In this document: piece by piece, positions 1 through 6,895 of the stretch
How positions within the stretch are numbered: the first letter of the stretch is position 1
How the letters are laid out: each line of letters opens with the position of its first letter
Assembly (NCBI GenBank): GCA_964542435.1
Contig: CAZIVE010000053.1
Span: forward strand, 1 to 17,868
Length of the DNA: 17,868 bases
Source: CAZIVE01 sp964542435
GTDB taxonomy: Bacteria; Bacteroidota; Bacteroidia; Bacteroidales; Tannerellaceae
Direction: 5' to 3'
Program-made: the position numbers and the translations under genes
The notes under the pieces: generated by a model
Told to the model about the DNA's origin: nothing
Database searches by the model: none
The model's input: only the letters and a program-made list of their open reading frames with translations

Positions 1-561
1 GCCGCGTTCGTTGGCAGCTTCGTAAATCAGCTCCCAGAACTGGCGTCGTGTCTCGGGATCAACGCCGCCTGTCGGTTCGTCGAGGAAGACGATCTTGGGT
101 GAATGGAAGACGGCCACTGAGAAGGCCAGCTTCTGTTTCCATCCCAAAGGCAGATCCTTCACCAACGTATTCTTTTCACTCAGGAAGTGGAGACGCGACA
201 GCACTTCGTCTGTCTGACGTGCAATTGCATCGTCTTTCATTCCGTAGATTCCGCCGAAGAGACGCATATTCTCCCACACCTTCAGTTCCTCGTAGAGGGA
301 AAAACGCTGGCTCATGTAACCGATGTTCTTCTTGATCTGCTCATATTCACGGGCGATGTCGAATCCGGCCACACTTCCCTTTCCTTCCGTCGGCTGCGAC
401 AGACCGCAGAGCATACGCATGGCTGTGGACTTTCCCGCACCGTTGGCCCCAAGGAATCCGAAGATCTCTCCGCGATGCACATCGAAGGTGATGTGATCCA
501 CTGCCGTGAAATGCCCGAAGCGTTTCGTCAGTCCCTGTGTTTCTATAATAATCTCATTCAT
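1..561 (-). CDS. ABC-2 type transporter ATP-binding protein, second of a pair (partial, 3' end outside window)
   Basis: The reading frame is open from an ATG at 561 down to the window edge, giving 187 residues without the C-terminal part. It is a nucleotide-binding domain of an ABC exporter of the CcmA/YbhF type, expected to power export through a two-permease channel in the inner membrane. Visible motifs are Walker A GANGAGKST (residues 38-46), Q-loop in GYMSQRFSLY (Gln present), a signature region LPLGWKQ (137-143) in place of the usual LSGGQ, and Walker B IVFLDEP with catalytic Glu162 followed by GGVDP. The H-loop lies beyond the edge. The start overlaps the end of the preceding ATPase gene by 8 bp, so the two are probably translationally coupled and work as a heterodimer. 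The family is clear; the substrate cannot be told. Confidence 0.93.
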   Translation of the reverse strand, partial: MNEIIIETQGLTKRFGHFTAVDHITFDVHRGEIFGFLGANGAGKSTAMRMLCGLSQPTEGKGSVAGFDIAREYEQIKKNIGYMSQRFSLYEELKVWENMRLFGGIYGMKDDAIARQTDEVLSRLHFLSEKNTLVKDLPLGWKQKLAFSVAVFHSPKIVFLDEPTGGVDPETRRQFWELIYEAANERG

Positions 562-1462
562 GACTTAATTTCAGATAACAGTCTTCAATGCCGGGCGTAA
601 TCTCATGCACGACGACATGCTGATGGCCCCTCGTTTCCAATGCCTGCTGCAACGCATCCGCCGTAAGCGATGCTTCGAGCACCGTGACGTGATGGTATTC
701 GCCGAAGGTAAAACTCTCTCCCAACCCGTCCATCGTCCGGAGATCCGTCAGCAACGGATACATTTTGGAGGCCTTCACTTCAAACAATCTGTCGCGGTCC
801 GACTCAACGATCTCTGCCGGCGTGGATTCAATCATGAAGCGTCCCTTTTTCATCAAAGCGATACGGTCGCATCGGTTGGCCTCGTTCATGTAAGGCGTGG
901 AAACGAGAATAGCCAATCCCTGTTGCTTCAGTCGTGCTAGCATGTCCCAGAACTCCAGTCGCGAAACCGGATCAACGCCGGTAGTTGGTTCGTCGAGGAA
1001 CAGGACGTCCGGTTTGTGAATCATCGCACAGCAGAGTGCCAGCTTCTGCTTCATGCCTCCGGACAGTTTTCCAGCACGCCTCGTCTTGAAAGGCTCGATC
1101 TGTTTGTAGATGTCGTTGACCAGATGGATATTCTCCTCGACCGTAGTATGAAAGACATTGGCAAAAAAACGAAGATTCTCCTCGACGGTCAGATCCGAAT
1201 AGAGCGAGAAGCGTCCCGGCATATATCCCACATGTTTACGGATCTCGCGGAAATCTTCGACTATGCGGAACCCATCCACACGTGCCGCGCCGCTGTCAGG
1301 CAACAACAGAGTGGTGAGCATGCGGAAGAGCGTCGTCTTACCAGCTCCGTCCGGACCGATGATGCCGAAAATTTCTCCGGCTTCGACGGCGAACGACACT
1401 TCATCGACGGCCTTCAGCGTCCCGTAGCTTCTGCTCAGCTTTTCTACCTCTATCAGACTCAT
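554..1462 (-). CDS. ABC transporter ATP-binding protein, first of a pair, with degenerate Q- and H-loops
   Basis: This 302-residue protein is a full ABC nucleotide-binding domain plus a C-terminal extension of about 80 residues, of the DrrA/YbhF N-half type. Motifs seen are Walker A GPDGAGKTT (36-44), signature LSGGMKQ (133-139) and Walker B VLFLDEP with Glu158 (153-159), followed by TTGVDP. Two catalytic positions are unusual. The Q-loop reads GYMPGRFSLY with Gly83 where Gln is expected, and the switch region reads VSTPYMNEA with Pro190 where His is expected. It follows the HlyD adaptor gene after 7 bp and overlaps the next ATPase by 8 bp. By family knowledge it would pair with that second ATPase under two permeases, driving efflux through the adaptor and TolC channel encoded upstream. 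Assignment as an exporter ATPase is secure; reduced ATPase activity is an inference from the missing residues. Confidence 0.96.
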   Translation of the reverse strand: MSLIEVEKLSRSYGTLKAVDEVSFAVEAGEIFGIIGPDGAGKTTLFRMLTTLLLPDSGAARVDGFRIVEDFREIRKHVGYMPGRFSLYSDLTVEENLRFFANVFHTTVEENIHLVNDIYKQIEPFKTRRAGKLSGGMKQKLALCCAMIHKPDVLFLDEPTTGVDPVSRLEFWDMLARLKQQGLAILVSTPYMNEANRCDRIALMKKGRFMIESTPAEIVESDRDRLFEVKASKMYPLLTDLRTMDGLGESFTFGEYHHVTVLEASLTADALQQALETRGHQHVVVHEITPGIEDCYLKLSHE

Positions 1463-1469
1463 GACGGCT

Positions 1470-2375
1470 TTATTTTACGATCTCACCATATTGGCCGATC
1501 TTCAGATAGCCATCGTTGGTGACAGCCACCTTCATGGCATACACTTGGTTGGCACGCTCATCGCGGGTTAGCACGGTCTTTGGCGTAAACTCCGCCTTAT
1601 CGGAGATCCAGGTGATCCTACCGTTGTAAAGGCGGCTCTCCTTTGCTCCTTTGTCCACACGCACCTTGACGGTCTGGTTCAACTTCAATTCCGAAATCTG
1701 ATCAGACGTCACGTAAGCACGGAGGAAGATATTTCCCATATCAGCCAGTTTGAAGAGCGGTTTGCCTGCTGCAACAAACTCGCCCTGCTCCGCGTAATTG
1801 GCAAGCACGGTTCCATCGATCGGAGCCTTTACGTGGCATTTGTCCAGCATATCCTGCATCTGCGCGATCTGCACCTGCAGAGCGGAGCTCTCCTCATTCA
1901 CGCCGCGGTTGCTTTTGTTCAGCGTGGAAAGCTGTGCATCGAGCTGTTTCTGGAGCACTTTCACACGGTCAGTCGCATCGTCCAGCTGTTTCTGATTGGC
2001 GGCACGCGCCTTGACTAGGTTCTCCATACGGTTGCGCTCTCTGACGGCGTTCGCGATCTGTTCGCGCAACGAAGCAACTTGCACATTGGTGTCCGGAGCC
2101 TTTGTCCGAGTTACTCCAATATTCTTCTCAATTTGCAGCAGCTTCAGATAAAGCTGCGTGGTGTCAATCAGTCCCACTTGTTCCTGCGATTTCAGAAGAT
2201 TGCCTTCGTCCACGTTCCATGCCATCAGCCGGCCGCTTTGTTCGGCGGAGACGATCACTTCGGTTGCCTCAAATGATCCCGAAGCGATGAAATTGTCCTT
2301 ATCGTTGGAGCAGGACGCCATCAGTCCGGCACAAACCAGTGTGCCAATGCTCATCAGGGTTTCTATCCTTTTCAT
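1470..2375 (-). CDS. HlyD-family efflux adaptor (membrane fusion) lipoprotein, YbhG-like
   Basis: This 301-residue periplasmic adaptor would connect an inner-membrane ABC exporter to the outer-membrane TolC channel. The N-terminus carries a lipoprotein signal ending MASC, with Cys22 as the probable lipidation site and an acidic stretch (NDKD) following. Then come a first biotinyl/lipoyl-like half (about 30-70, SGRLMAWNVDEG), a long heptad-rich coiled-coil hairpin (about 75-185), the returning lipoyl half (APIDGTVLANYAEQGEFV, about 190-210) and a beta-barrel region to the end (RVDKG..., ITWISDKAEFTPKTVLTRDE). The ITWIS...AEFTPK segment is typical of the YbhG/EmrA-like group. It lies 13 bp after tolC and 7 bp before the first ATPase, so it is mid-operon. 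Family confident; transported compound unknown. Confidence 0.95.
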   Translation of the reverse strand: MKRIETLMSIGTLVCAGLMASCSNDKDNFIASGSFEATEVIVSAEQSGRLMAWNVDEGNLLKSQEQVGLIDTTQLYLKLLQIEKNIGVTRTKAPDTNVQVASLREQIANAVRERNRMENLVKARAANQKQLDDATDRVKVLQKQLDAQLSTLNKSNRGVNEESSALQVQIAQMQDMLDKCHVKAPIDGTVLANYAEQGEFVAAGKPLFKLADMGNIFLRAYVTSDQISELKLNQTVKVRVDKGAKESRLYNGRITWISDKAEFTPKTVLTRDERANQVYAMKVAVTNDGYLKIGQYGEIVK

Positions 2376-2388
2376 CTTATTTTCTGTT

Positions 2389-3690
2389 TTAATTGTTCGT
2401 TATGTATTTGCGGTTATATTGTGCCTGCAGGAGCTGCAGATCGTGAGAAGCGCGGTTGCGTCGCGCCACATCAAGCTTCGCTAGTTCGGTCAGATAATCA
2501 TTGACCGTTGCTGTACCGTTGGCCATCTTGGCTTCCATAGCTTTGCCGATGCTTTCACGCAGACGGACAATCTCGTCGTCATCCGAGGCCAGCTTCCCCA
2601 GCTTCGTAATCTCCTGATCTTCCTGAACCACCTGCAACTGATTGTTGAAGCGGAATGTGGATTCCTCCACTTCCAAATTGCGTTTCGAGACGTCAATTAG
2701 CTTCTCTTCGTTGCGCTTGGTGTACAGATTACCGAAGTTCCACGAAAGCCTGACGCCGCCCATCCACATGCTCTGCAAGCCGGTCTTGAACATATTATAT
2801 CCAGGATTTCCGAAACCTCCATCCACGAACAGACCCAGCATCGGACGATTCTTGGCTTTGATCAGGGCCAGCTGTGAATCCAGTTCCTTGGCCTGAAGAC
2901 GATACAGATCCAGCTCCATCCGGTTGTTCTCGCCGCTGGCTGCCAAGGTCTGTTCCGGTTTCACCAATTCGTCGGCACTGTTCACCTTCTGCCCGATGAA
3001 CTGTGAGAGCATTTCGAGATAGGCGGTCTGAGCACTTTCCAGTTCACATCGGTTCTGTTTATATTTCAGCAGCTCCACGCCTACCGCGTCCTGATCGCTT
3101 TCGTTGGCCACGCCAAAACGATTCATCGAAGCCACCTGTTTCGAGGTACGTTCCAAATCTTCCGTCATAATCCGATTCTGCTCCAGCTGTTCCCTGAGTA
3201 ATAAGGAACCGAAGAAGAGTTGGTTAATCCGGTCGTTGAGCGCATACAGATTCACCTCAAGCGCCTGCTGCTGCGATTTTGACTGTGCTTCGGCCAATTT
3301 TTTCTGATTTCCAATCAGGCCGCCGTCATACACCTTCTGAGCCACTTCCACCATGGCACGATACTGCCCTTTGTTCATCCCTTTATTTATCTGGAGAGAA
3401 CCCATGTCTAGATTGATCTTCGTCGCATCGTTCTGATACGTAGCTTGTGCATTCAGACTCACCTGCGGCAAAAAGCCCTTGGAAAGATTATCCACCGTAT
3501 AATCTGCCGTGGAAGAGATCAGTTCCGTCCGCGCTATCATCGGATAATGATCGTGAGCCAGCTTCTGACATTCCTGAAGCGTGAGCTGCGCATCGATAGA
3601 GCCTGTTCCCGTTAGCATCAAAGCTATAAGGAGAAAAGACGAATGCCAATTGAACATACTCAATTTTAACATTTTTGTTAGCTTACACAT
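2389..3690 (-). CDS. TolC-family outer-membrane efflux protein
   Basis: Outer-membrane channel of a tripartite exporter, up to 433 residues, about the usual length for the family. After a signal peptide (hydrophobic SSFLLIALMLTGTGS, cleaved near IDAQ) the mature protein begins LTLQECQKLAHDHYPMI, the classic start of TolC-like proteins. Two long alpha-helical repeats follow, rich in Leu, Gln, Glu and Lys, with beta-strand stretches near QVSLNAQATYQ and MLGLFVDGGFGN/GVRLSWNFG. Three in-frame starts are possible: 3690, 3672 and 3657. A palindrome that I propose as an operator covers 3666-3681, which favours 3657 (MFNWHSS...) as the true start if the site is real, but 3690 gives the longest frame and no ribosome-binding site decides the matter. 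The gene follows tetR by about 50 bp and precedes the adaptor by 13 bp. Confidence 0.93.
   Translation of the reverse strand: MCKLTKMLKLSMFNWHSSFLLIALMLTGTGSIDAQLTLQECQKLAHDHYPMIARTELISSTADYTVDNLSKGFLPQVSLNAQATYQNDATKINLDMGSLQINKGMNKGQYRAMVEVAQKVYDGGLIGNQKKLAEAQSKSQQQALEVNLYALNDRINQLFFGSLLLREQLEQNRIMTEDLERTSKQVASMNRFGVANESDQDAVGVELLKYKQNRCELESAQTAYLEMLSQFIGQKVNSADELVKPEQTLAASGENNRMELDLYRLQAKELDSQLALIKAKNRPMLGLFVDGGFGNPGYNMFKTGLQSMWMGGVRLSWNFGNLYTKRNEEKLIDVSKRNLEVEESTFRFNNQLQVVQEDQEITKLGKLASDDDEIVRLRESIGKAMEAKMANGTATVNDYLTELAKLDVARRNRASHDLQLLQAQYNRKYITNN
3666..3681. promoter_or_regulatory. Putative TetR operator, third copy (tolC start)
   Basis: TTAACATTTTTGTTAG matches the two copies upstream of tetR at every position except the three central bases (TTAACA-N3-TTGTTAG). 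The core TAACA-N4-TGTTA is an inverted repeat. It lies over the possible 5' end of tolC, where a repressor could block transcription of the transport genes separately from tetR. Its link to the neighbouring TetR protein is inference. Confidence 0.5.
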
Positions 3691-3741
3691 CTGATTAATG
3701 GATTTATGTTTTATGTATGATTATTCTCAAACCGTGATCGA

Positions 3742-4347
3742 TCAACTGGGACGAATACGAGACAGTATTAGTTCCACGTTCTCCTGTTTCCGGTGCTGAA
3801 TAAAAAGATCAGTAGCCGCTTCATCTCCGTTGAACATGATAAGAATGATGGGACGCGCCACGAAGGTCATCGCATTTATGGCCACTACATTGAAAAAGAA
3901 ATCAGGAACGGAAATGTAACGGATGTTCCCTGCAGCAACCTCTCTTTGAAGAATCTTGCCCATCTTTTCCATGAACATCTTGAATCGGGGCGCAATGATT
4001 TCTTTACACATCCGGCTGCCCTCCTCACTCGACATCACCTCATTGATCATAAATCGAGGCAGATTGGGATTCTGCGACATCAACTCGAAATGCTTGCTTA
4101 CAAAGTCCACAACAACCTCTAAAAGCGGTGCGTCATCTCTGATGGTCGAAGTCAAGACAAGGGCGAACGAGGCGACCTTCTGCGACAACACCCGGTTGAA
4201 GAGATTCTCTTTCGTTTGAAAATAATAATGCAGCATGGCATGCGTTACGCCTGCCCTACGAGCAATCTCAACGGTGCGACTCGCTGCAAAGCCCTTCTCC
4301 AAAAACTCCGTTTCCGCTGCTTTCAATATCTCCTCTTCCTTATTCAT
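3742..4347 (-). CDS. TetR/AcrR-family transcriptional regulator
   Basis: This 201-residue repressor has an N-terminal TetR helix-turn-helix (about residues 5-50): EEEILKAAETEFLEKGF, then TVEIARRAGVTHAMLHYYFQTKENLF, with the highly conserved YYF and K-NLF of the recognition region. The rest is an all-helical ligand-binding and dimerisation domain with no clear ligand signature (hydrophobic near FFFNVVAINAMTFVARPIILIMF). It is the first gene of the efflux unit, about 50 bp ahead of tolC, which is the usual place for a local repressor released by an export substrate. Two near-identical palindromes lie just upstream of its start, with a -7 box between them, suggesting autorepression. The role resembles the TetR-family regulator next to ybhGFSR in E. 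coli. Family certain, ligand unknown. Confidence 0.95.
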   Translation of the reverse strand: MNKEEEILKAAETEFLEKGFAASRTVEIARRAGVTHAMLHYYFQTKENLFNRVLSQKVASFALVLTSTIRDDAPLLEVVVDFVSKHFELMSQNPNLPRFMINEVMSSEEGSRMCKEIIAPRFKMFMEKMGKILQREVAAGNIRYISVPDFFFNVVAINAMTFVARPIILIMFNGDEAATDLFIQHRKQENVELILSRIRPS

Positions 4348-4354
4348 GATTATA

Positions 4355-4370
4355 TTAACAGAATTGTTAG
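4355..4370. promoter_or_regulatory. Putative TetR operator, copy 1 (between -7 box and tetR start)
   Basis: TTAACAGAATTGTTAG, an inverted repeat with TAACA/TGTTA arms and four central bases. It lies 7 bp upstream of the tetR ATG, at or just past the expected transcription start. Identity to the second copy extends over 20 bp (4351-4370 versus 4381-4400) with two mismatches. Confidence 0.6.
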
Positions 4371-4376
4371 ATGCAG

Positions 4377-4384
4377 CAAATGTA
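4377..4384 (-). promoter_or_regulatory. Putative -7 box of the tetR-efflux operon promoter
   Basis: On the minus strand this reads TACATTTG, an exact match to the Bacteroidota -7 consensus TAnnTTTG, about 30 bp before the tetR ATG. No good TTTG is seen at the -33 position, so the promoter may be weak or the assignment wrong. The box is bracketed by the two palindromes. Confidence 0.45.
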
Positions 4385-4400
4385 TTAACAAAATTGTTAG
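4385..4400. promoter_or_regulatory. Putative TetR operator, copy 2 (just upstream of -7 box)
   Basis: TTAACAAAATTGTTAG, with perfect arms TAACAA/TTGTTA around AA. It abuts the -7 box on its upstream side and would fill the -33/-7 spacer. Centre-to-centre distance to copy 1 is exactly 30 bp, close to three helical turns, so two dimers would bind on about the same face of the DNA. Confidence 0.6.
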
Positions 4401-4589
4401 TTGCGTATCGGAGTCCTTAGATTTAACGAAATTTAATAAGGATACAGAGGAAGATATGGGCTGAAAGGGAGAATATGTCAGAATAAAATGAGGTTATCGA
4501 TGAATCAGCATCAAAATGTGATTGATTTAAAGTTTTCTACCAATAGATTCAGGTCTAACGGCTTGAAAGAAAAGAGAGCGAAAGATAGA

Positions 4590-4611
4590 GGGGCGAAAGA
4601 TTTTTCGCCCC
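4590..4611 (-). terminator. Hairpin terminator after the flavodoxin gene
   Basis: A perfect 9-bp inverted repeat, GGGGCGAAA / TTTCGCCCC with a 4-base loop, lies 11 bp past the flavodoxin stop. On the minus strand it is followed by a pyrimidine-rich run (CTCTATCTTTCGCTCTC), not a pure T tract, so it is a reasonable but imperfect intrinsic terminator. The 4401-4589 stretch next to it holds no gene that I can support. Confidence 0.6.
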
Positions 4612-4622
4612 TTAGAGGGTCA

Positions 4623-5099
4623 TCACCCCTCAACATTATCGATCCAGACTTTCAGCTCGGATTCGGAAAACCGGTTCAACAGTTTGCCCTCCTTCCAATG
4701 GATGTCCGGATAAGCTTTCTTAAGATCGGCAGCAGCTTTCTTCAGGTTGGTGCCTCCCGATGTGGCAAACGGAACGACTGTCTTGCCACTGAAATCATAT
4801 TGTTCCAGGAAGGTGTTGACGATCGTCGGCGCCGTGTACCACCAAATAGGGAATCCTATATATATCACCTCGTAGCGGTCCATGCCATCTACCTGATTGG
4901 CAATGGCGGGACGGAAACTCAAGTCGTTCATTTCGACTGAACTTCGAGACCGTTTGTCGTTCCAGTCCAGATCGGCATCCGTATAGGTCTGTTCCGGACG
5001 GATCTCATACAAATCGGCTTGTGCCGCTTGAGCCACTGTTTTTGCAACCTTCTCGGTCGTTCCTGATGCGGAAAAATAAGCAACCAATGTCTTTTTCAT
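4623..5099 (-). CDS. Flavodoxin family protein
   Basis: A short FMN-binding electron carrier or NAD(P)H:quinone-type oxidoreductase of 158 residues, usual for single-domain flavodoxins. The N-terminus MKKTLVAYFSASGTTEKVA contains the phosphate-binding loop SASGTTEK (residues 9-16). The second FMN loop lies in IYIGFPIWWYTAP, and the third in PFATSGGTNLKKA. I chose the start at 5099 because AGGTGA stands about 8 bases upstream and the MKKTLVAYFS start matches the family; an in-frame ATG at 5126 would add nine residues of no known role. It is a single-gene unit, divergent from the Gfo/Idh/MocA gene. The electron partner is not evident. Confidence 0.93.
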   Translation of the reverse strand: MKKTLVAYFSASGTTEKVAKTVAQAAQADLYEIRPEQTYTDADLDWNDKRSRSSVEMNDLSFRPAIANQVDGMDRYEVIYIGFPIWWYTAPTIVNTFLEQYDFSGKTVVPFATSGGTNLKKAAADLKKAYPDIHWKEGKLLNRFSESELKVWIDNVEG

Positions 5100-5142
5100 T
5101 CTGATTTCACCTTTCTTTATTATCAATTCTATTATTACGATG

Positions 5143-5150
5143 CAAAGTTC
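5143..5150 (-). promoter_or_regulatory. Possible -7 box of the flavodoxin gene
   Basis: Minus-strand GAACTTTG, one mismatch from TAnnTTTG, about 44 bp before the chosen start. No convincing -33 element was found, so this is a weak call. Confidence 0.25.
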
Positions 5151-5227
5151 GTACCTTTTTTACACGCGAAGATTATAAAAATTCACGAAGAAAATACCAT
5201 TATCACCGATCATACAGACGGTTTTTG

Positions 5228-5235
5228 TAAATTTG
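5228..5235 (+). promoter_or_regulatory. Possible -7 box of the Gfo/Idh/MocA gene
   Basis: TAAATTTG matches the Bacteroidota -7 consensus TAnnTTTG exactly and lies 26 bp before the ATG at 5262. A TTTG -33 element at the right spacing is not present. Confidence 0.4.
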
Positions 5236-5261
5236 TTGCCTACTAACAGTAACGTGATATC

Positions 5262-6584
5262 ATGAACAGACGAGATTTCATTTCCAGAAGCGGACTGATC
5301 CTCTCCGGCGCCGCTCTCACTCCTATTTTTGGCGGATCATACGCATCCATCTTCGGACAAACAGCTCCCAGCAACAAGATAAAAGTGGCTCTCATGGGCT
5401 GCCGAAGCCAAGGCTTTTACGACCTGAGCACTTTCCTCGACTATCCCAATGTGGAATGTGTTGCCCTCTGTGATGTGGACGACGAATGGCTCAACAAACG
5501 CGCGGCTGACGTTGAGAAGAAGACAGGTAAAAAGGTGAAAAACCTCTATAAGGATTGGCGCCGCATCATTGATAATAAAGAGGTGGACGTTATGATTATC
5601 GGCACGCCAGACCATTGGCATTGCCTTCCGGAAGTGTTCGCCTGCCAGGCAGGAAAAGATGTATATGTCGAGAAACCACTCTCCAATACCATCGAAGAAT
5701 GTGACCTCATGGTCGCTGCAGCCCGTAAATACAACCGCGTCGTACAGGTCGGACAATGGCAGCGTAGCGATCCACATTGGAACGAAGCTGCCCGATTCCT
5801 TCGCGATGGAAAGATCGGACGCATCCGCACCGTGAAAGTATGGGCTTACCAAGATGGCAAACCGACGCTTCCTGTCAAACCCGACGAACCGGTTCCGACT
5901 GGCGTCGATTATGACATGTGGCTCGGACCAGCTCCCAAACGTCCGTTCAATCCCTATCGCTTCCACTACAACTTCCGCTTTTTCTGGGATTATGCCGGCG
6001 GACTGATGTCAGATTGGGGCGTGCATCTGCTCGATTATGCCATGGAAGGTACAGACGCCGGACTGTCTCCGCGCGTCTTCGGTGCCGGTGGAAAATTTGC
6101 CTATCCCGATGATGCCATGGAAACTCCCGACACGCTTATGGTCACCTATGCATATAAGGATTTCAATATGATCTGGGACCACGCCTGCGGCATCAATCAC
6201 GGACTCTACAACCGAAAAGAAGGTCTTGCCTTCTTTGGCGAAGACGGAACCATGATCCTCGATCGCTCCGGATGGGAAGTACAACCTGTCGTCGTAAATG
6301 ATAAGCCCAGAATGGAAGTGGTGCCTTTTAAGAAAGGCGAAGGAAAAGGACTCTACAACCATGTCGGGAACTTCCTCGAATGTCTGCAAAACCGTCAACA
6401 GCCTAATGCAGACGTAGCCTTGGGCTGCAAAGTGGCCAAACTCGCACACTTCGGCAATATCTCCTGCCGCGTAGGTCGTGAGGTTCGTTGGGACGATTCA
6501 CGGAAACTCTTCATCGGCGACGAACAAGCTACAGCCCTCGCTAAAGCCGTCTATCGCGCTCCTTGGGAACTTCCTAAACTGTGA
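5262..6584 (+). CDS. Tat-exported Gfo/Idh/MocA family oxidoreductase
   Basis: A 440-residue NAD(P)-dependent oxidoreductase of the glucose-fructose oxidoreductase/inositol dehydrogenase family. The N-terminus carries a twin-arginine signal (NRRDFI, residues 2-7, then hydrophobic GLILSGAALTPIF), so the protein is predicted to be exported folded with its cofactor. A Rossmann domain follows (KVALMGCRSQG at 41-51, CDVDDEW at 70-76, IIGTPDHWH at 112-120) and then the family motif EKP (137-139). The C-terminal domain has WLGPAPKRPFNPYR and DWGVHLLDYA (251-260), typical of the large Bacteroidota/Planctomycetota set of exported members. The second glycine of the GxGxxG loop is Arg48. Relatives act on sugars or glycosides, some through redox-assisted glycoside cleavage (as in GH109), but no substrate can be assigned here. 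It stands alone, divergent from the flavodoxin gene. Confidence 0.93.
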   Translation: MNRRDFISRSGLILSGAALTPIFGGSYASIFGQTAPSNKIKVALMGCRSQGFYDLSTFLDYPNVECVALCDVDDEWLNKRAADVEKKTGKKVKNLYKDWRRIIDNKEVDVMIIGTPDHWHCLPEVFACQAGKDVYVEKPLSNTIEECDLMVAAARKYNRVVQVGQWQRSDPHWNEAARFLRDGKIGRIRTVKVWAYQDGKPTLPVKPDEPVPTGVDYDMWLGPAPKRPFNPYRFHYNFRFFWDYAGGLMSDWGVHLLDYAMEGTDAGLSPRVFGAGGKFAYPDDAMETPDTLMVTYAYKDFNMIWDHACGINHGLYNRKEGLAFFGEDGTMILDRSGWEVQPVVVNDKPRMEVVPFKKGEGKGLYNHVGNFLECLQNRQQPNADVALGCKVAKLAHFGNISCRVGREVRWDDSRKLFIGDEQATALAKAVYRAPWELPKL

Positions 6585-6613
6585 AAACAGAAAAAGAAAG
6601 ATAAGAGGAATGA

Positions 6614-6795
6614 GAAAGGGATTCTGTGACTACCAAAGTACGTATTTAGATTCCTGGAAAGGGACTCTGTCATTATCAAAGTAGGTATTTAGATTCATGG
6701 AAAAGGACTCTGTGACTATCGAAATACGAATCTTAGACCTAGGGAAGGTACTCGGATAGTAACAGAGTACGAATCTTAGACCTAGGAAAGGTACC
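6614..6795. repeat. 43-bp imperfect tandem repeat, four full units plus the start of a fifth
   Basis: Units at 6614-6656, 6657-6699, 6700-6742 and 6743-6785 are each exactly 43 bp; a fifth begins at 6786 and enters the gap. Each starts with G(A/G)AA(A/G)G and contains a (T/A)AC/GTA core followed by TTAGA. Units 1 and 2 differ at 6 of 43 positions. Units 3 and 4 form a second subtype sharing the last 15 bases (GAATCTTAGACCTAG). Each junction keeps a small dyad (TTCCTGGAA, TTCATGGA, CCTAGG, CCTAGG). The period is not a multiple of three and no gene runs through it. It occupies the space between two convergent genes. Function unknown; the gap next to it probably reflects more copies. Confidence 0.85.
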
Positions 6796-6895
6796 NNNNN
6801 NNNNNNNNNNNNNNNNNNNNNNNNNNNNNNNNNNNNNNNNNNNNNNNNNNNNNNNNNNNNNNNNNNNNNNNNNNNNNNNNNNNNNNNNNNNNNNN
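6796..6895. other. Assembly gap (100 N)
   Basis: Exactly 100 undetermined bases, a common placeholder for a gap of unknown size. It hides the rest of the 43-bp repeat array and the 3' end of the C45-type hydrolase gene. The only gene-free stretch over 300 bases in the window is 6585-6895: a short A-rich spacer, the repeat array and this gap. Confidence 0.95.

Noticed and set aside
4488..4940. 150-residue plus-strand frame opposite the flavodoxin gene
   Set aside because: It lies mostly antisense to a clear flavodoxin, includes the terminator hairpin and has no recognisable protein features.
6614..6795. CRISPR array
   Set aside because: The 43-bp units are contiguous with no spacers, they diverge from one another, and no cas gene is present.
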